A stretch of 64,000 bases of DNA from Mesorhizobium terrae (GTDB lineage: Bacteria; Pseudomonadota; Alphaproteobacteria; Rhizobiales; Rhizobiaceae), in contig NZ_CP044218.1 of assembly GCF_008727715.1 (NCBI RefSeq), forward strand, positions 868,001 through 932,000. The letters run 5' to 3'. Made by a program: the position numbers and the translations under genes. Shown piece after piece: positions 1-8,502 of this stretch (the first letter of the stretch is position 1; each line of letters starts with the position of its first letter). The notes under the pieces are model-generated. The model was not told the DNA's origin. It ran no database searches and saw only the letters and a list, made by a program, of their open reading frames with translations.

Positions 1-2
1 GC

Positions 3-95
3 AACACCATGGTGGCACTCAACCGGCAGCGCGAACTCTACCGCGCCTCCTATGCCGTCGGCGACCAGCCGCAGGGCCGGATCGCGGCGGAATAA
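3..95 (+). CDS. C-terminal end of an unidentified protein (truncated by window start)
   Basis: An open frame enters from the left edge and stops with TAA at 93-95. It gives about 30 residues, ending in GDQPQGRIAAE. The tail is rich in Arg, Gln and Ala and shows no motif, so I cannot name a family. Codon use (mostly G/C third positions) matches the neighbouring genes, which supports real coding. It converges on the nucleotidyltransferase gene with a 30-bp gap. Confidence 0.4.
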   Translation, partial: NTMVALNRQRELYRASYAVGDQPQGRIAAE

Positions 96-125
96 GGCAG
101 ATGGCCGCTTGCGCGGCCACCGACT

Positions 126-905
126 TCACCGCGCCAAGAAGGACACCATCAGGTCGGGCATGCCAGCCGTAAGCACGGCCGGCGGCTGATCCTTGCGCAG
201 CTCGACATAAAGTTGCAGCGCGCTCATCAACGCGTTCGCTACCGATTGCCTGTCGTGCACCGCGACCACGGGCAAAAGGGCAGCAACAGCATCCTCATCC
301 TGCTCGATCCTGCGAACGCCGCGCTGCGGTTTCCCCGATCTGCGGTTGAGCATGGGGCCGAGCACCTGCTCGCGGAAGAAGGCAATCAAGCCCAGCGCTT
401 CGAACAATTCGCCGCGTTGCAGTTTCGTCGCGCCATAGTGCAGCCATACCCAGGCACGCTCCTCGAACCATTCGGGCGAGCAGTTCGGCCACACGATTGT
501 CGCCGCGTCCAATGCCTTGGAGACCTTGTCCTCGTGCCGCGCCCATAGAATTTTCGGCCGCTCCACGAGTGCCTTGAGATCGGAGAGGACGACGAACTTC
601 AGATCGACATGAAGCAGCTTCGGCCCGTACAGGCAGATGATCAAACGCGGCTCGCCCACATGCTCGCCGGTAAAGGCGGAAATCAGATTTCCCAGGCCAG
701 CGGCGATGTCGCGCCGTTCGGCCATCACCTGCGGATAAAGATCGTCCCGTACCACAGGCACGAGATCGATGTCGGAATGCTCGTCCAGGCCGCCATGAAC
801 CAGCGAGCCGCCGGCAAGCAGCGCGTCGAAGCGTTGGTCCTGCTTGAGTTCACGGAGGAGGTTTTCGAGAAAGGAAGCGTGTGTTGAAGGTAGGGTGCTG
901 GTCAT
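126..905 (-). CDS. Nucleotidyltransferase domain protein (aminoglycoside adenylyltransferase-like fold)
   Basis: The predicted 259-residue cytoplasmic protein has a Pol-beta-type nucleotidyltransferase core. Residues 32-34 are the GGS turn, followed by D45-I-D47, the metal-binding carboxylate pair, and a likely third carboxylate at D101 in LLHVDLKF. Such proteins transfer a nucleotide to a small molecule, RNA or protein; the substrate cannot be told here. I chose the ATG at 905 because a GGAGA Shine-Dalgarno sequence lies seven bases upstream. An ATG at 956 would add 17 residues without such a site. The C-terminal half is helical and unassigned. It is a single gene upstream of the glc cluster on the same strand, separated by about 220 bp from glcF's end. 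Confidence 0.75.
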   Translation of the reverse strand: MTSTLPSTHASFLENLLRELKQDQRFDALLAGGSLVHGGLDEHSDIDLVPVVRDDLYPQVMAERRDIAAGLGNLISAFTGEHVGEPRLIICLYGPKLLHVDLKFVVLSDLKALVERPKILWARHEDKVSKALDAATIVWPNCSPEWFEERAWVWLHYGATKLQRGELFEALGLIAFFREQVLGPMLNRRSGKPQRGVRRIEQDEDAVAALLPVVAVHDRQSVANALMSALQLYVELRKDQPPAVLTAGMPDLMVSFLAR

Positions 906-1139
906 ATGTTTCTCCAAGCCAGCACCCCAGAATACGTCACACCAGTCCTTCCACATTGAGCCACGACTTCAACCAAGGCGGTCCACCGCTGTTCCGAAAC
1001 ACCTCTCTCTATGCGGAGCGATTCTGACAGCTGAACCGGGCCGCCCGCTGGAACGGCCAGTCGCTCTCCAGCGGCGAACCGGTAAAGGTCTATGTTTCAC
1101 CGACCTCGATGGATCGCGGCCCAACGCCACCGGCTATCG

Positions 1140-2453
1140 CTAGGCTGCCTTGCCCCGACGCAGTTCAGCCGGCTTTTCGCCGCCATAGGCCCAGTCGAGC
1201 AGCTTGACCGTGTGCACCACGGGCAGTTTCGCCGCCGAACCGATCTGGGCGATGCAGCCGATATTGCCGGTGGCGACCACTTCGGCACCGGTGGCGGCGA
1301 TGTTCTTCACCTTGCGTTCGAGCAACCGGGCCGAGATTTCCGGTTGCAGGATGTTGTAGGTGCCGGCCGAGCCGCAGCACAGATGCCCTTCGCGCGGCTC
1401 TTTCACGACAAAGCCGGCGCGGGTGAGCAGGTCCTTCGGCTGGCGGGTGATCTTCTGGCCGTGCTGCATCGAACAGGCGGAATGATAGGCAACCACCGTA
1501 CCCGGCTTGCGCGTTGGTTCAGGCAAATCAAGCATCGCCAGATATTCGGTGACATCCTTGGCCAATGCCGAAACGCGCGCTGCCTTCTCGGCATAGGCCG
1601 GATCGAGCCTCAGCATGAAGCCGTAATCCTTGATCGTCGTGCCGCAACCGGACGCGGTGACGACGATGGCATCGAGCCCCTCGCCTTCGATCTCGCGCGT
1701 CCATGCATCGATATTCTGCCGTGCGGAGGCGAGCGCCGCCTCCTCGTGGCCCATGTGGTGGACGAGCGAGCCGCAACAGCCTTCGCCTTTGGGCGTCACC
1801 GTCTCGACGCCGAGGCGGTTGAGCAGCGAAACCGTTGCCTCGTTGATACCCGGTTCCAGCACCTGCTGCGCGCAGCCGGCCAGCAGCGCGACTCGCCCTC
1901 GCTTCTCACTCGTCGGCACTTTCCGCGCGCCTGGCCGCGCCAGCGGCGTGGGCACCGAAGCCGGTGCCAGCTTCAGCATGGCCGCCAGCGGCTTCAATGC
2001 CTTGCTGTTTTCGAACAGGCCGGCGAAGGGCCTGCCGAACTTCGCCAGCTTCAGTGCGAAACGAAACCGCGCGGGATGAGGCAGAACAAATGCCAGCATC
2101 GAGCGGATCAGCCGCTCGGCCAGCGGACGTCGGTAGGTCTTTTCGATATGGGCGCGCGCGTGATCGACCAGATGCATGTAGTTCACGCCCGACGGACAGG
2201 TCGTCATGCAGGCGAGACAGGACAGGCAGCGGTCGACGTGAGTGACGATCTCCTTGTCGGCCGGGCGCCCGTTCTCCAGCATGTCTTTGATCAGGTAGAT
2301 GCGACCGCGCGGGCTGTCGAGCTCGTTGCCCAACGTCACATAGGTCGGACAGGTGGCGGTGCAGAAACCGCAATGCACGCATTTGCGCAGGATCTTTTCC
2401 GATTCCGCGACATGCGGATCGGCGAGCTGGGCGGGCGAGAAATGGGTCTGCAC
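1140..2453 (-). CDS. glcF: Glycolate oxidase iron-sulfur subunit GlcF
   Basis: This subunit passes electrons from the flavin subunits GlcD/GlcE during oxidation of glycolate to glyoxylate at the inner membrane. The 437-residue protein has two 4Fe-4S ferredoxin clusters near its N-terminus (C25, C28, C31, C35 and C76, C79, C82, C86). Two CCG (heterodisulfide reductase-type) domains follow, seen as GCCGSLVHHMG and HLCCGSAGTYN. The GTG at 2453 is preceded by GAGGAAG and gives the expected family length. The open frame extends much further upstream, but that part reads antisense-like through the small membrane gene. It is the last gene of the glc operon. Confidence 0.93.
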   Translation of the reverse strand: MQTHFSPAQLADPHVAESEKILRKCVHCGFCTATCPTYVTLGNELDSPRGRIYLIKDMLENGRPADKEIVTHVDRCLSCLACMTTCPSGVNYMHLVDHARAHIEKTYRRPLAERLIRSMLAFVLPHPARFRFALKLAKFGRPFAGLFENSKALKPLAAMLKLAPASVPTPLARPGARKVPTSEKRGRVALLAGCAQQVLEPGINEATVSLLNRLGVETVTPKGEGCCGSLVHHMGHEEAALASARQNIDAWTREIEGEGLDAIVVTASGCGTTIKDYGFMLRLDPAYAEKAARVSALAKDVTEYLAMLDLPEPTRKPGTVVAYHSACSMQHGQKITRQPKDLLTRAGFVVKEPREGHLCCGSAGTYNILQPEISARLLERKVKNIAATGAEVVATGNIGCIAQIGSAAKLPVVHTVKLLDWAYGGEKPAELRRGKAA

Positions 2454-2473
2454 GTCTTTTCTTCCTCGTGTTC

Positions 2474-2860
2474 CTAGCCGCCCAGCAGCCAGCTTTCGGG
2501 GTTCTTGACGGCCTCGCCCCGCTGCAGCGCCTGCAGGCCGAGAACGCAGCGCGCGATGAACCACACCAGCACGACGAACATCAGCAGCACGCCGATGAAG
2601 ACGAAGAACAGCACCACGGAGATCAGCCCATACAGCAGGCCGATCCAGAAGGTTCGGATCAGGAACGTGTAGTGACTTTCCACGAACCCGCCGGTCTTGC
2701 CGCGATTGATATAGGCAAGCACGACACCGACGATCATGGTGACGCCGACGACGAGGCTGGCGAGATAGAGAATGTAGATCACCTGCGCGTTGGTCTGCCC
2801 CGGCTCCAGCCAACGATCGGTCTGACGGGGTGGGCTCTGCTGCGGCTGGCTGTCGCTCAT
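2474..2860 (-). CDS. Small membrane protein, DUF4870/Tic20-like, within the glc operon
   Basis: The 128-residue protein has a Pro/Gln-rich N-terminus of about 25 residues. A hydrophobic segment follows at about 26-50 and a long hydrophobic stretch at about 68-105 that can span the membrane twice. It resembles the DUF4870 family of small integral membrane proteins, whose function is unknown. Its start overlaps the end of glcE by four bases and glcF follows 20 bp later, so the three are probably co-transcribed and translationally coupled. A role in membrane attachment of the GlcDEF complex would fit the position, but that is inference only. Confidence 0.75.
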   Translation of the reverse strand: MSDSQPQQSPPRQTDRWLEPGQTNAQVIYILYLASLVVGVTMIVGVVLAYINRGKTGGFVESHYTFLIRTFWIGLLYGLISVVLFFVFIGVLLMFVVLVWFIARCVLGLQALQRGEAVKNPESWLLGG

Positions 2861-4110
2861 GATATAGCTCCCTCTGCTGAGGCGGATACATTAGCAGACG
2901 CTGTTGCAGGCGCCATGCGACCGGGATTGAGGATGCCCTTCGGGTCGAACTCGGCCTTCAGCCGCGCCGACAGCGCCGCGAGCGCCGGCTGCTGCGGCTG
3001 GAACACCGGCACGGCCGCGCGGATAGCGGGCGCGGCACGGACCAGCGTGGCGTGACCGCCGCCGAAATGCCTCACCGCCGCCCGCACCAGCTCGGCTTCC
3101 GCCTCGCCCATTTCCATGCTGAGCCAGATCAGGCCGCCCTGCCAGTCGTAGAACACTTCCACCGCAGATTGCATGCGCAGCGCCATCACCATGGCATGGC
3201 TGTCGGCGGGGGCCATCGACACGCGCCAGAGCGGCTTGTCGGAACCGGCGAACGGCACACAGTCGCGTATGTCGCGCCACACAAGAAGCGACGCCTCGCC
3301 GCCGATCTCCTGCAAGGGTCCGGCTTTTCTCAGCAAGGTCTTCAGCGCTTCAACGCGATAAGCGACCGACGGGCCGAAACCCTCGACACGTAGCAGCGTC
3401 GCAGCCTCGCTGCCTAAGGTACCGTCGGCGACCCGCGCGGCAATGCGTTCGGGCAGATGCGCCGCGCTGGAGACCTCGGCACTGGAGCCGAGTGCCATCG
3501 ACATGGCGGCGGCGGCGTTGTCGTCCAAAAGACCGCGCACGGCCAGCGTCACCTCAGTCTCAGCGGCCGGCAACACCTTGAAAGTGACGTCGGTCAGCAC
3601 CGCCAGCGTGCCCCACGAACCGGCCATCGCCTTGGAAAGATCGTAGCCGGTGACGTTCTTGACCACCCGTCCGCCGGATTTGAAGGCCTCGCCCCGCCCC
3701 GATACGGCATGGATGCCGAGTACATGGTCGCGCGCCGCGCCTGCCTTCAGCCGGCGCGGACCGGAGAGGTTGGCGGCCAGCACGCCGCCGATCGTGCCCT
3801 TGCCCGGCTCGCCGCCGAGCAATCGACCGTAGTCCATCGGCTCGAAGGCAAGCTGCTGGCCGTTTTCAGCGAGCAGATTTTCGATCTCGGCCAATGATGT
3901 GCCGGCACGGGCCGACAGAACCAGTTCGGCCGGCTCGTACAATGTGACACCAGTGAGCTTCGACAGATCGAGCGTATGTTCGGTCTGCAACGGCCGGCCG
4001 ATGCCGCGCTTGGAGCCATGACCGACGATTTCCAGCGGCGCATCCTCGGCGGCAGCCCATTGCACGGAGGAAAGCACTTCGGCGGACGAGGTTGGGGCGA
4101 AGGTGGTCAT
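2857..4110 (-). CDS. glcE: Glycolate oxidase FAD-binding subunit GlcE
   Basis: This is the second flavin subunit of glycolate oxidase, 417 residues. The FAD-binding type-4 (PCMH) fold covers about residues 20-185, with a glycine-rich turn near residue 30 (GHGSKRGIGRP) and the conserved KGTIGGVLAANLSGPRR stretch near residue 105. The C-terminal FAD-oxidase cap is reduced compared with GlcD, as is usual for GlcE. It ends in a four-base overlap with the small membrane gene. Upstream it is separated from the ASCH-like gene by a DUF559 gene and repeats, a break in an otherwise compact operon. Confidence 0.9.
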   Translation of the reverse strand: MTTFAPTSSAEVLSSVQWAAAEDAPLEIVGHGSKRGIGRPLQTEHTLDLSKLTGVTLYEPAELVLSARAGTSLAEIENLLAENGQQLAFEPMDYGRLLGGEPGKGTIGGVLAANLSGPRRLKAGAARDHVLGIHAVSGRGEAFKSGGRVVKNVTGYDLSKAMAGSWGTLAVLTDVTFKVLPAAETEVTLAVRGLLDDNAAAAMSMALGSSAEVSSAAHLPERIAARVADGTLGSEAATLLRVEGFGPSVAYRVEALKTLLRKAGPLQEIGGEASLLVWRDIRDCVPFAGSDKPLWRVSMAPADSHAMVMALRMQSAVEVFYDWQGGLIWLSMEMGEAEAELVRAAVRHFGGGHATLVRAAPAIRAAVPVFQPQQPALAALSARLKAEFDPKGILNPGRMAPATASANVSASAEGAIS

Positions 4111-4122
4111 GTTGCGCTATAG

Positions 4123-4275
4123 CCCCCTCTCTGTCGCCGCTTCGCGGCGCCACCTCTCCCCCATTGCATGGGGGAGAGGAACCCAAGCTGGAGAAGCGCC
4201 GACGTTCCGGCAGTGATTCCTCGCCCCCGCAAAGCGGGGGAGAGGTGGCACCGCGAAGCGGTGACGGAGAGGGGG
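4123..4275. repeat. Palindromic repeat, family A (complete element)
   Basis: Two 40-base arms (4123-4162 and 4236-4275) are inverted copies differing at only a few positions. Each arm holds its own small hairpins: a GCCGCTTCGCGGC-type stem and a CCCCC...GGGGG stem. The element lies between glcE and the DUF559 gene. It resembles the REP/RIME-like intergenic repeats common in rhizobia. A half copy occurs at 4721-4780. Confidence 0.8.
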
Positions 4276-4285
4276 AATCTTACAG

Positions 4286-4822
4286 TCACTTGCATTCCCT
4301 TCCCGATTGCTCTGTCCGCGCGAAAACGAACTTGAGATCGGTGGAGACAATATCTCCAATTAGCCGGCCATCCAGAACCGCGAGAATTGTTTCACAGACG
4401 GCGCCAATGTTCTTCAGCGCGTCGCCGCTCCAGAACCTGAGAACGGAATATCCGCTAGCCCGCATAAATTCATCGCGACACTTGTCGTAACCACTGTCGA
4501 CATGTTGGCTGCCATCGAGCTCGATAACCAGCTTGGCCTGCCGGCAGACAAAGTCAGCATAATAAGGCCCAAGCGGCACCTGCCTGCTGAACTTGTGGCC
4601 ACCAAGTTTCTTGGCCTTCAGCTCATTCCAAAGCACAGCTTCGGCCACGTTGCCGCCGTGCCGCAACCGACGTGCCCGTGCTACGTGGTTCGGGGAGCGG
4701 CGGGGCGGGATTTGTGAAGTCCCCCTCTCCGTCTCGGGCTGCGCCCGAGCCACCTCTCCCCCGCTTTGCGGGGGCGAGGAACCCACATCCTGATGGCGGG
4801 TCGTCTCCGGAGAGGTCGTCAC
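4286..4822 (-). CDS. DUF559 (Vsr/endonuclease-like) protein with a repeat-encoded N-terminus
   Basis: The 178-residue frame carries a DUF559 domain, a PD-(D/E)xK-like fold related to Vsr repair endonucleases. It runs from about residue 47 to 150 and includes VPLGPYYADFVC and KLVIELDGSQH, the likely catalytic core with D and E-x-D. The GTG start at 4822 overlaps the ASCH gene's stop (GTGA), so translation could be coupled. Residues about 15-34 are encoded by a half copy of the family A repeat and look like read-through rather than protein selected for function. Another family A element sits just past the stop. The gene therefore looks inserted between glcD/ASCH and glcE. The true start is uncertain. 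Confidence 0.7.
   Translation of the reverse strand: MTTSPETTRHQDVGSSPPQSGGEVARAQPETERGTSQIPPRRSPNHVARARRLRHGGNVAEAVLWNELKAKKLGGHKFSRQVPLGPYYADFVCRQAKLVIELDGSQHVDSGYDKCRDEFMRASGYSVLRFWSGDALKNIGAVCETILAVLDGRLIGDIVSTDLKFVFARTEQSGRECK
4721..4780. repeat. Palindromic repeat, family A (half element)
   Basis: This stretch starts with the same CCCCCTCTCCGTC end as the arms of the 4123-4275 element and keeps two hairpins: CTCGGGCTGCGCCCGAG and a CCCCCGC/GCGGGGG stem. Only one arm is present. It lies inside the 5' part of the DUF559 reading frame, so it is translated if the upstream GTG is used. Confidence 0.7.
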
Positions 4823-5403
4823 AGCCGGTGCTCCCGCAGCTTTTCCAGAACCGCTTCACCGCGCGGCGAAAGCCTGTAGCCGATCTCGAGGCTTTCGGTC
4901 AGGCCGAGTTCCTTCAGCTTGCGCACGTCCTGCTTGAATTTCAGCTTTTCGGCGCCGGCCGCCTGGGCCAACTCGGCAGCGGGCGTGCCCGGGCCAGTGC
5001 CGATCGCCTGCAGGATCGACGGGAAATAACCAGGCTTCGTCCGATCCCAACGCTCGAACCGCGCGGCGAGGTCGTGCCACTCTTCTTCCGATACTTCAGC
5101 TTCGCCTCGCAGGGCAACGCGCTGGTCGGGTTCGATGCCGTCGAGGGCGATCCGATAAAGCATGCGATCGCCATCCGAGCGCAGATCGACCAGCAGCCCT
5201 GCGCGGTCGACAAAGCCGGCAGCCTTTGCATCGGCGTCGGTCAGATCTCTCTCAGCTACCGGCTCGACCGCGCTGATACGCACCACGCCAATCGCCGTGC
5301 GCAGACCGGTGCCGGCTTTCACCGTCGGACGTTGCCAACGGCGGAAGGCCAGCGTGATGTCGCCGCGCGCGATCCCTTCGAGGATGGATTGCTTGAACAG
5401 CAC
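4819..5403 (-). CDS. ASCH/PUA-like domain protein in the glc operon
   Basis: The 194-residue soluble protein starts with a pattern typical of ASCH (PUA-like) domains, LFKQSILEGIARGDITLAFR, followed by RPTVKAGTGLRT. ASCH domains usually bind RNA or nucleic acid. The second half, after about residue 120, looks like a small winged-helix region (PAAELAQAAG...LKELGLTESLEIGY) that may bind DNA. It starts three bases after glcD stops, so it belongs to the same transcript. Its role in glycolate metabolism is unknown; a regulatory role is inference. Confidence 0.65.
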   Translation of the reverse strand: MLFKQSILEGIARGDITLAFRRWQRPTVKAGTGLRTAIGVVRISAVEPVAERDLTDADAKAAGFVDRAGLLVDLRSDGDRMLYRIALDGIEPDQRVALRGEAEVSEEEWHDLAARFERWDRTKPGYFPSILQAIGTGPGTPAAELAQAAGAEKLKFKQDVRKLKELGLTESLEIGYRLSPRGEAVLEKLREHRL

Positions 5404-5406
5404 GCC

Positions 5407-6903
5407 TCAAAACCTCGGAATATCGGGAAAGGCCACCTGACCGCGATGGACATGCATGCGCCCAAGCTCGGCGCAGCGGCGCAATTGCGGAAACACCTTG
5501 CCGGGGTTGAGCAAATGGTTCGGGTCGAAGGCGCATTTCACCCGCATCTGCTGGTCGAGATCGGCCTCGTTGAACATCTCCGGCATCAGGTCGCGTTTTT
5601 CGACACCGACGCCATGCTCCCCGGTCAGGACGCCACCCACCTTGACGCAGAGCCGCAATATGTCGGCGCCAAACGCTTCGGCCTTGTGCAACTCGCCTTC
5701 CTTGTTGGCGTCATAAAGGATCAGCGGGTGCAGATTGCCGTCGCCGGCATGGAAGACGTTGGCGACGCGCAGGCCATAGGTTTCGGAGAGATCGCGCATG
5801 CCGGCCAGCACCCGCGGCAATTCCTTGCGCGGAATGGTGCCGTCCATGCAGTAATAGTCCGGCGAGATGCGCCCCACCGCCGGGAAAGCCGCCTTGCGGC
5901 CGGCCCAGAAGCGCAGGCGCTCTTCTTCCGAAGTCGAAATGCGGCAGGTGGTGGAGCCGTTTTGAATGGCGATCGCCTCGACCGCGCCGATCAGGTGATC
6001 GACCTCCACCGCCGGTCCGTCGAGTTCGACAATCAGCAGCGCCTCGCATTCCAGCGGGTAGCCAGCCTGGACGAAATCTTCAGCCGCGTGGATCGCCGGG
6101 CGGTCCATCATCTCCATGCCGCCCGGAATGATGCCGGCGCCGATAATGTCGGCCACACACTGGCCGCCCTGTTCGCTGGTCGGGAAGCCGATCAGCAGGG
6201 CACGCGCAGTCTCCGGCTTCTTCAGGATGCGCACCGTCACTTCGGTGACGACGCCAAGCAGCCCCTCCGAGCCGGTCATCAGGCCAAGCAGATCGTAGCC
6301 TTCCGCGTCGAGATGCTTGCCGCCGAGGCGCACCACCTCGCCGTTCATCAGCACCATTTCGATGCCCAGCACATTGTTGGCGGTCAGCCCGTATTTCAGG
6401 CAGTGCACGCCGCCGGAATTCTCCGCGACATTGCCGCCGATCGAGCAGGCGATCTGCGAGGACGGGTCCGGCGCGTAGTAGAAGCCCTCCTGCTCCACCG
6501 CATGGGTGATGCCGAGATTGGTTACGCCCGGCTGCGCGGTCACCGTGCGGTTGGGATAGTCGATGCCGAGGATGCGATTGAAGCGGCTCATGACCAGCAA
6601 AACCGCGTCTTCCAGCGGCAGCGCGCCGCCCGACAGCGAAGTGCCGGCACCGCGCGGCACGACGCGGATGTTGCGCTCGTTGCAATATTTGAGCACCCGC
6701 GAAACCTGCGCCACCGTTTCCGGCAAAACCACGACCAGCGGCAATTGGCGATAGGCGGTCAGCCCGTCGCTTTCGAAGGCCCGCATCTCGTTGACGGCTT
6801 CGACGACGCCCTCGCCCGGCACGATCGCCTTGAGGTCGGCGATGATCGTAACGCGTCGGCCAAGCGTCGCCTCGTCCGGTTTGGGCATGGCCAGGGTGGA
6901 CAA
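5407..6903 (-). CDS. glcD: Glycolate oxidase FAD-linked subunit GlcD
   Basis: This is the catalytic flavoprotein of glycolate (D-2-hydroxyacid) oxidase, 498 residues. The FAD-binding type-4 domain spans about 50-230, with VPRGAGTSLSGGALP and the CSIGGNVAENSGG stretch. The FAD-oxidase C-terminal domain follows and carries HAGDGNLHP and LTGEHGVGVEKR near the end. The TTG at 6903 is preceded by AAAGGAG; an in-frame ATG lies five codons later. It is the first gene of glcD-ASCH-DUF559-glcE-DUF4870-glcF. A strong dyad just upstream (6921-6945) is a likely operator. Confidence 0.93.
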   Translation of the reverse strand: MSTLAMPKPDEATLGRRVTIIADLKAIVPGEGVVEAVNEMRAFESDGLTAYRQLPLVVVLPETVAQVSRVLKYCNERNIRVVPRGAGTSLSGGALPLEDAVLLVMSRFNRILGIDYPNRTVTAQPGVTNLGITHAVEQEGFYYAPDPSSQIACSIGGNVAENSGGVHCLKYGLTANNVLGIEMVLMNGEVVRLGGKHLDAEGYDLLGLMTGSEGLLGVVTEVTVRILKKPETARALLIGFPTSEQGGQCVADIIGAGIIPGGMEMMDRPAIHAAEDFVQAGYPLECEALLIVELDGPAVEVDHLIGAVEAIAIQNGSTTCRISTSEEERLRFWAGRKAAFPAVGRISPDYYCMDGTIPRKELPRVLAGMRDLSETYGLRVANVFHAGDGNLHPLILYDANKEGELHKAEAFGADILRLCVKVGGVLTGEHGVGVEKRDLMPEMFNEADLDQQMRVKCAFDPNHLLNPGKVFPQLRRCAELGRMHVHRGQVAFPDIPRF

Positions 6904-6920
6904 AGCGCGCTCCTTTCGCT

Positions 6921-6945
6921 CACTGGTAAAAGCTTTTTACCAATT
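6921..6945. promoter_or_regulatory. Candidate GntR/FadR-family operator upstream of glcD
   Basis: The core TGGTAAAAGCTTTTTACCA (6924-6942) is a dyad with perfect 8-bp arms around a 3-bp centre, about 20 bp before the glcD start codon. On the minus strand it reads AATTGG-N13-CCAGTG, the same half-sites and spacing as the element at 8503-8527 before the FadR-family gene. AATTGG/CCAATT half-sites are those known for LldR, although LldR sites have a shorter spacer. Confidence 0.5.
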
Positions 6946-7053
6946 CGACCGGCTGCTTGCAAATCATGCTTTGGGTCAAGGCAAGTGCCGTCGAGCCGAC
7001 AGCGTTCCGCGCGGCAATCTGACGCTGGCAGAAAGGACCGGAATCGAGACGCA

Positions 7054-8376
7054 CTATTCGCCGGCGTGGCTCGCCGGCTCGCCATGCAGGCGCTGCACGC
7101 GACGCACGCCCCACCACACCAGAAGGATCGCGACCGGCACCGAGGCGGCGGTGACCACCTCGGGCGCGAAGGCGTGACCGAAGAAGGATGCACCCTTGGC
7201 GAGATAGCCGATCAGCCCGACGACATAGTAAGAGACGGCCGCCACCGACAGGCCTTCCACGGTCTGCTGCAGGCGCAGTTGCAGCCGGGCGCGGTTGTTC
7301 ATTGAGGCGAGCAAGTCGCGGTTCTGCCTTTCCACCTCGACATCGACCCAGGTGCGCAGAAGCGTGGTGGCGCGTGTGAGCTTGCGCGACAGATTGGCCT
7401 GGCGTTCCTCGACCGAGCGGCAGGTGCGCATGGCCGGCGCAACGCGGCGCTGCAGGAACCCGCCCCAGGTGTCGTAACCGGGCACCACTTCCTCGTCGAG
7501 CGCTTCGAGCCGCTCGCCCACGATGCCGTCATAGGCGCGGCTGGCGCCGAAGCGGTAGAGGCTGGAGGCCGCGTCGGCTTCCAGTTCCGCCGCCAGTTCG
7601 GTGAGGTCCGCCAACAGGGTCTGGCTGTCCCGCGTTTCGGAAACCTTCATCTCGCGCGTGATGATTGCCAGCCGGTCCTCGATGCGACGCACGCGCGCCG
7701 ACAGCGACAACGCCAAAGGCAGGCCGAGCATGGCCAGCGTCCTGTAGGTTTCAATGTCGAGCAGGCGCTGCGACAAAGCACCGGTGCTGGCCGGGGTCAG
7801 CGCGCGGTTGAGCACAAGGATGCGGGTCAACCCGTCGCCGTCCTGGCGGAAGTCGGTGACGATGGCAGCCGCGCCGCGTTCGACCAGCGAGAAGCACAGG
7901 CTGGCCGGATCGAATTCATCGACCAGCTTTTCGTTGGCCGCGGTCCAGTTGCGGATTTCCAGCCGGATGCCGGAAATCACCGTGCCGGGCGGCGAAAAGC
8001 CGTTACCGAAGGGCGTGTCCTCATGCGAGCGGCCGGTCTCGTCGAGCGGACCTTCCCACAGATAGGTCGAGAACTCGGTGTGCCGTTCCCAGCGCAGCGA
8101 ACCCTTGCCCCATTTCATGGCATGGTGGCGCGCCTGGCTGCCGGGCGCCGCGATGCCCAGACGGCGCGACAATTCCGAAAGCACGGCGTGGTCGACGCTG
8201 GTGCCACCCTCGGTCATGAAGGAGAGCTGCAGGAGAACGCGCGGTGTTTCGACCAGCGGGTGCGGGCGGGCGTGAACCTCGCCGAGTGCGCTGGGACGGC
8301 CTTCATGCGCGGGAAACCCCAGGACGCTGCCGATGGCGCGCGGCCTGAATTCGAGATTGGACGGATCGTCCGACAC
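7054..8376 (-). CDS. DUF3422 family membrane-anchored protein
   Basis: The 440-residue protein matches the DUF3422 family (HARPHPLVETPR near residue 35, then MKWGKGSLRWERHTEFSTY). The function is unknown. Most of the chain is predicted soluble, with a helical, coiled-coil-prone middle. Two hydrophobic segments near residues 375-430 probably anchor it in the inner membrane, with a basic C-terminal tail. The start is a GTG at 8376. It lies between glcD (same strand) and the FadR-family regulator (divergent), so it shares the intergenic region that holds the candidate operator at 8503-8527. That suggests, without proving, a link to 2-hydroxyacid metabolism. Confidence 0.85.
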   Translation of the reverse strand: MSDDPSNLEFRPRAIGSVLGFPAHEGRPSALGEVHARPHPLVETPRVLLQLSFMTEGGTSVDHAVLSELSRRLGIAAPGSQARHHAMKWGKGSLRWERHTEFSTYLWEGPLDETGRSHEDTPFGNGFSPPGTVISGIRLEIRNWTAANEKLVDEFDPASLCFSLVERGAAAIVTDFRQDGDGLTRILVLNRALTPASTGALSQRLLDIETYRTLAMLGLPLALSLSARVRRIEDRLAIITREMKVSETRDSQTLLADLTELAAELEADAASSLYRFGASRAYDGIVGERLEALDEEVVPGYDTWGGFLQRRVAPAMRTCRSVEERQANLSRKLTRATTLLRTWVDVEVERQNRDLLASMNNRARLQLRLQQTVEGLSVAAVSYYVVGLIGYLAKGASFFGHAFAPEVVTAASVPVAILLVWWGVRRVQRLHGEPASHAGE

Positions 8377-8502
8377 GGCAGTCCCCCAGGGTCAGGACCC
8401 TATCTTTCATGGTGCTCTAGGGGCAATCGCGGCCTTAGGCAACGAAAAGTGCCAGGGCGAGCGGACGGCGCCGCCACGGCAAGCGTTTGCGTGAATGCCA
8501 TA

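Noticed and set aside
960..1143. Possible gene remnant with segments such as WNGQSLSSGEPVKVYV
   Set aside because: The segment has no start, is interrupted by a stop upstream, and changes frame; I could not recognise a parent protein.
1092..2477. 461-codon plus-strand frame opposite glcF
   Set aside because: GlcF on the other strand has both ferredoxin motifs and CCG domains; the plus frame has none and is a shadow.
4107..4359. Short frames in the family A repeat
   Set aside because: They arise from inverted-repeat DNA; the peptide sequence is low in complexity and has no start context.
4672..7305. 877-codon plus-strand frame
   Set aside because: It lies antisense to glcD and the ASCH-like gene, shows no family motif, and its length follows from high third-position GC. 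The minus-strand genes carry clear motifs.
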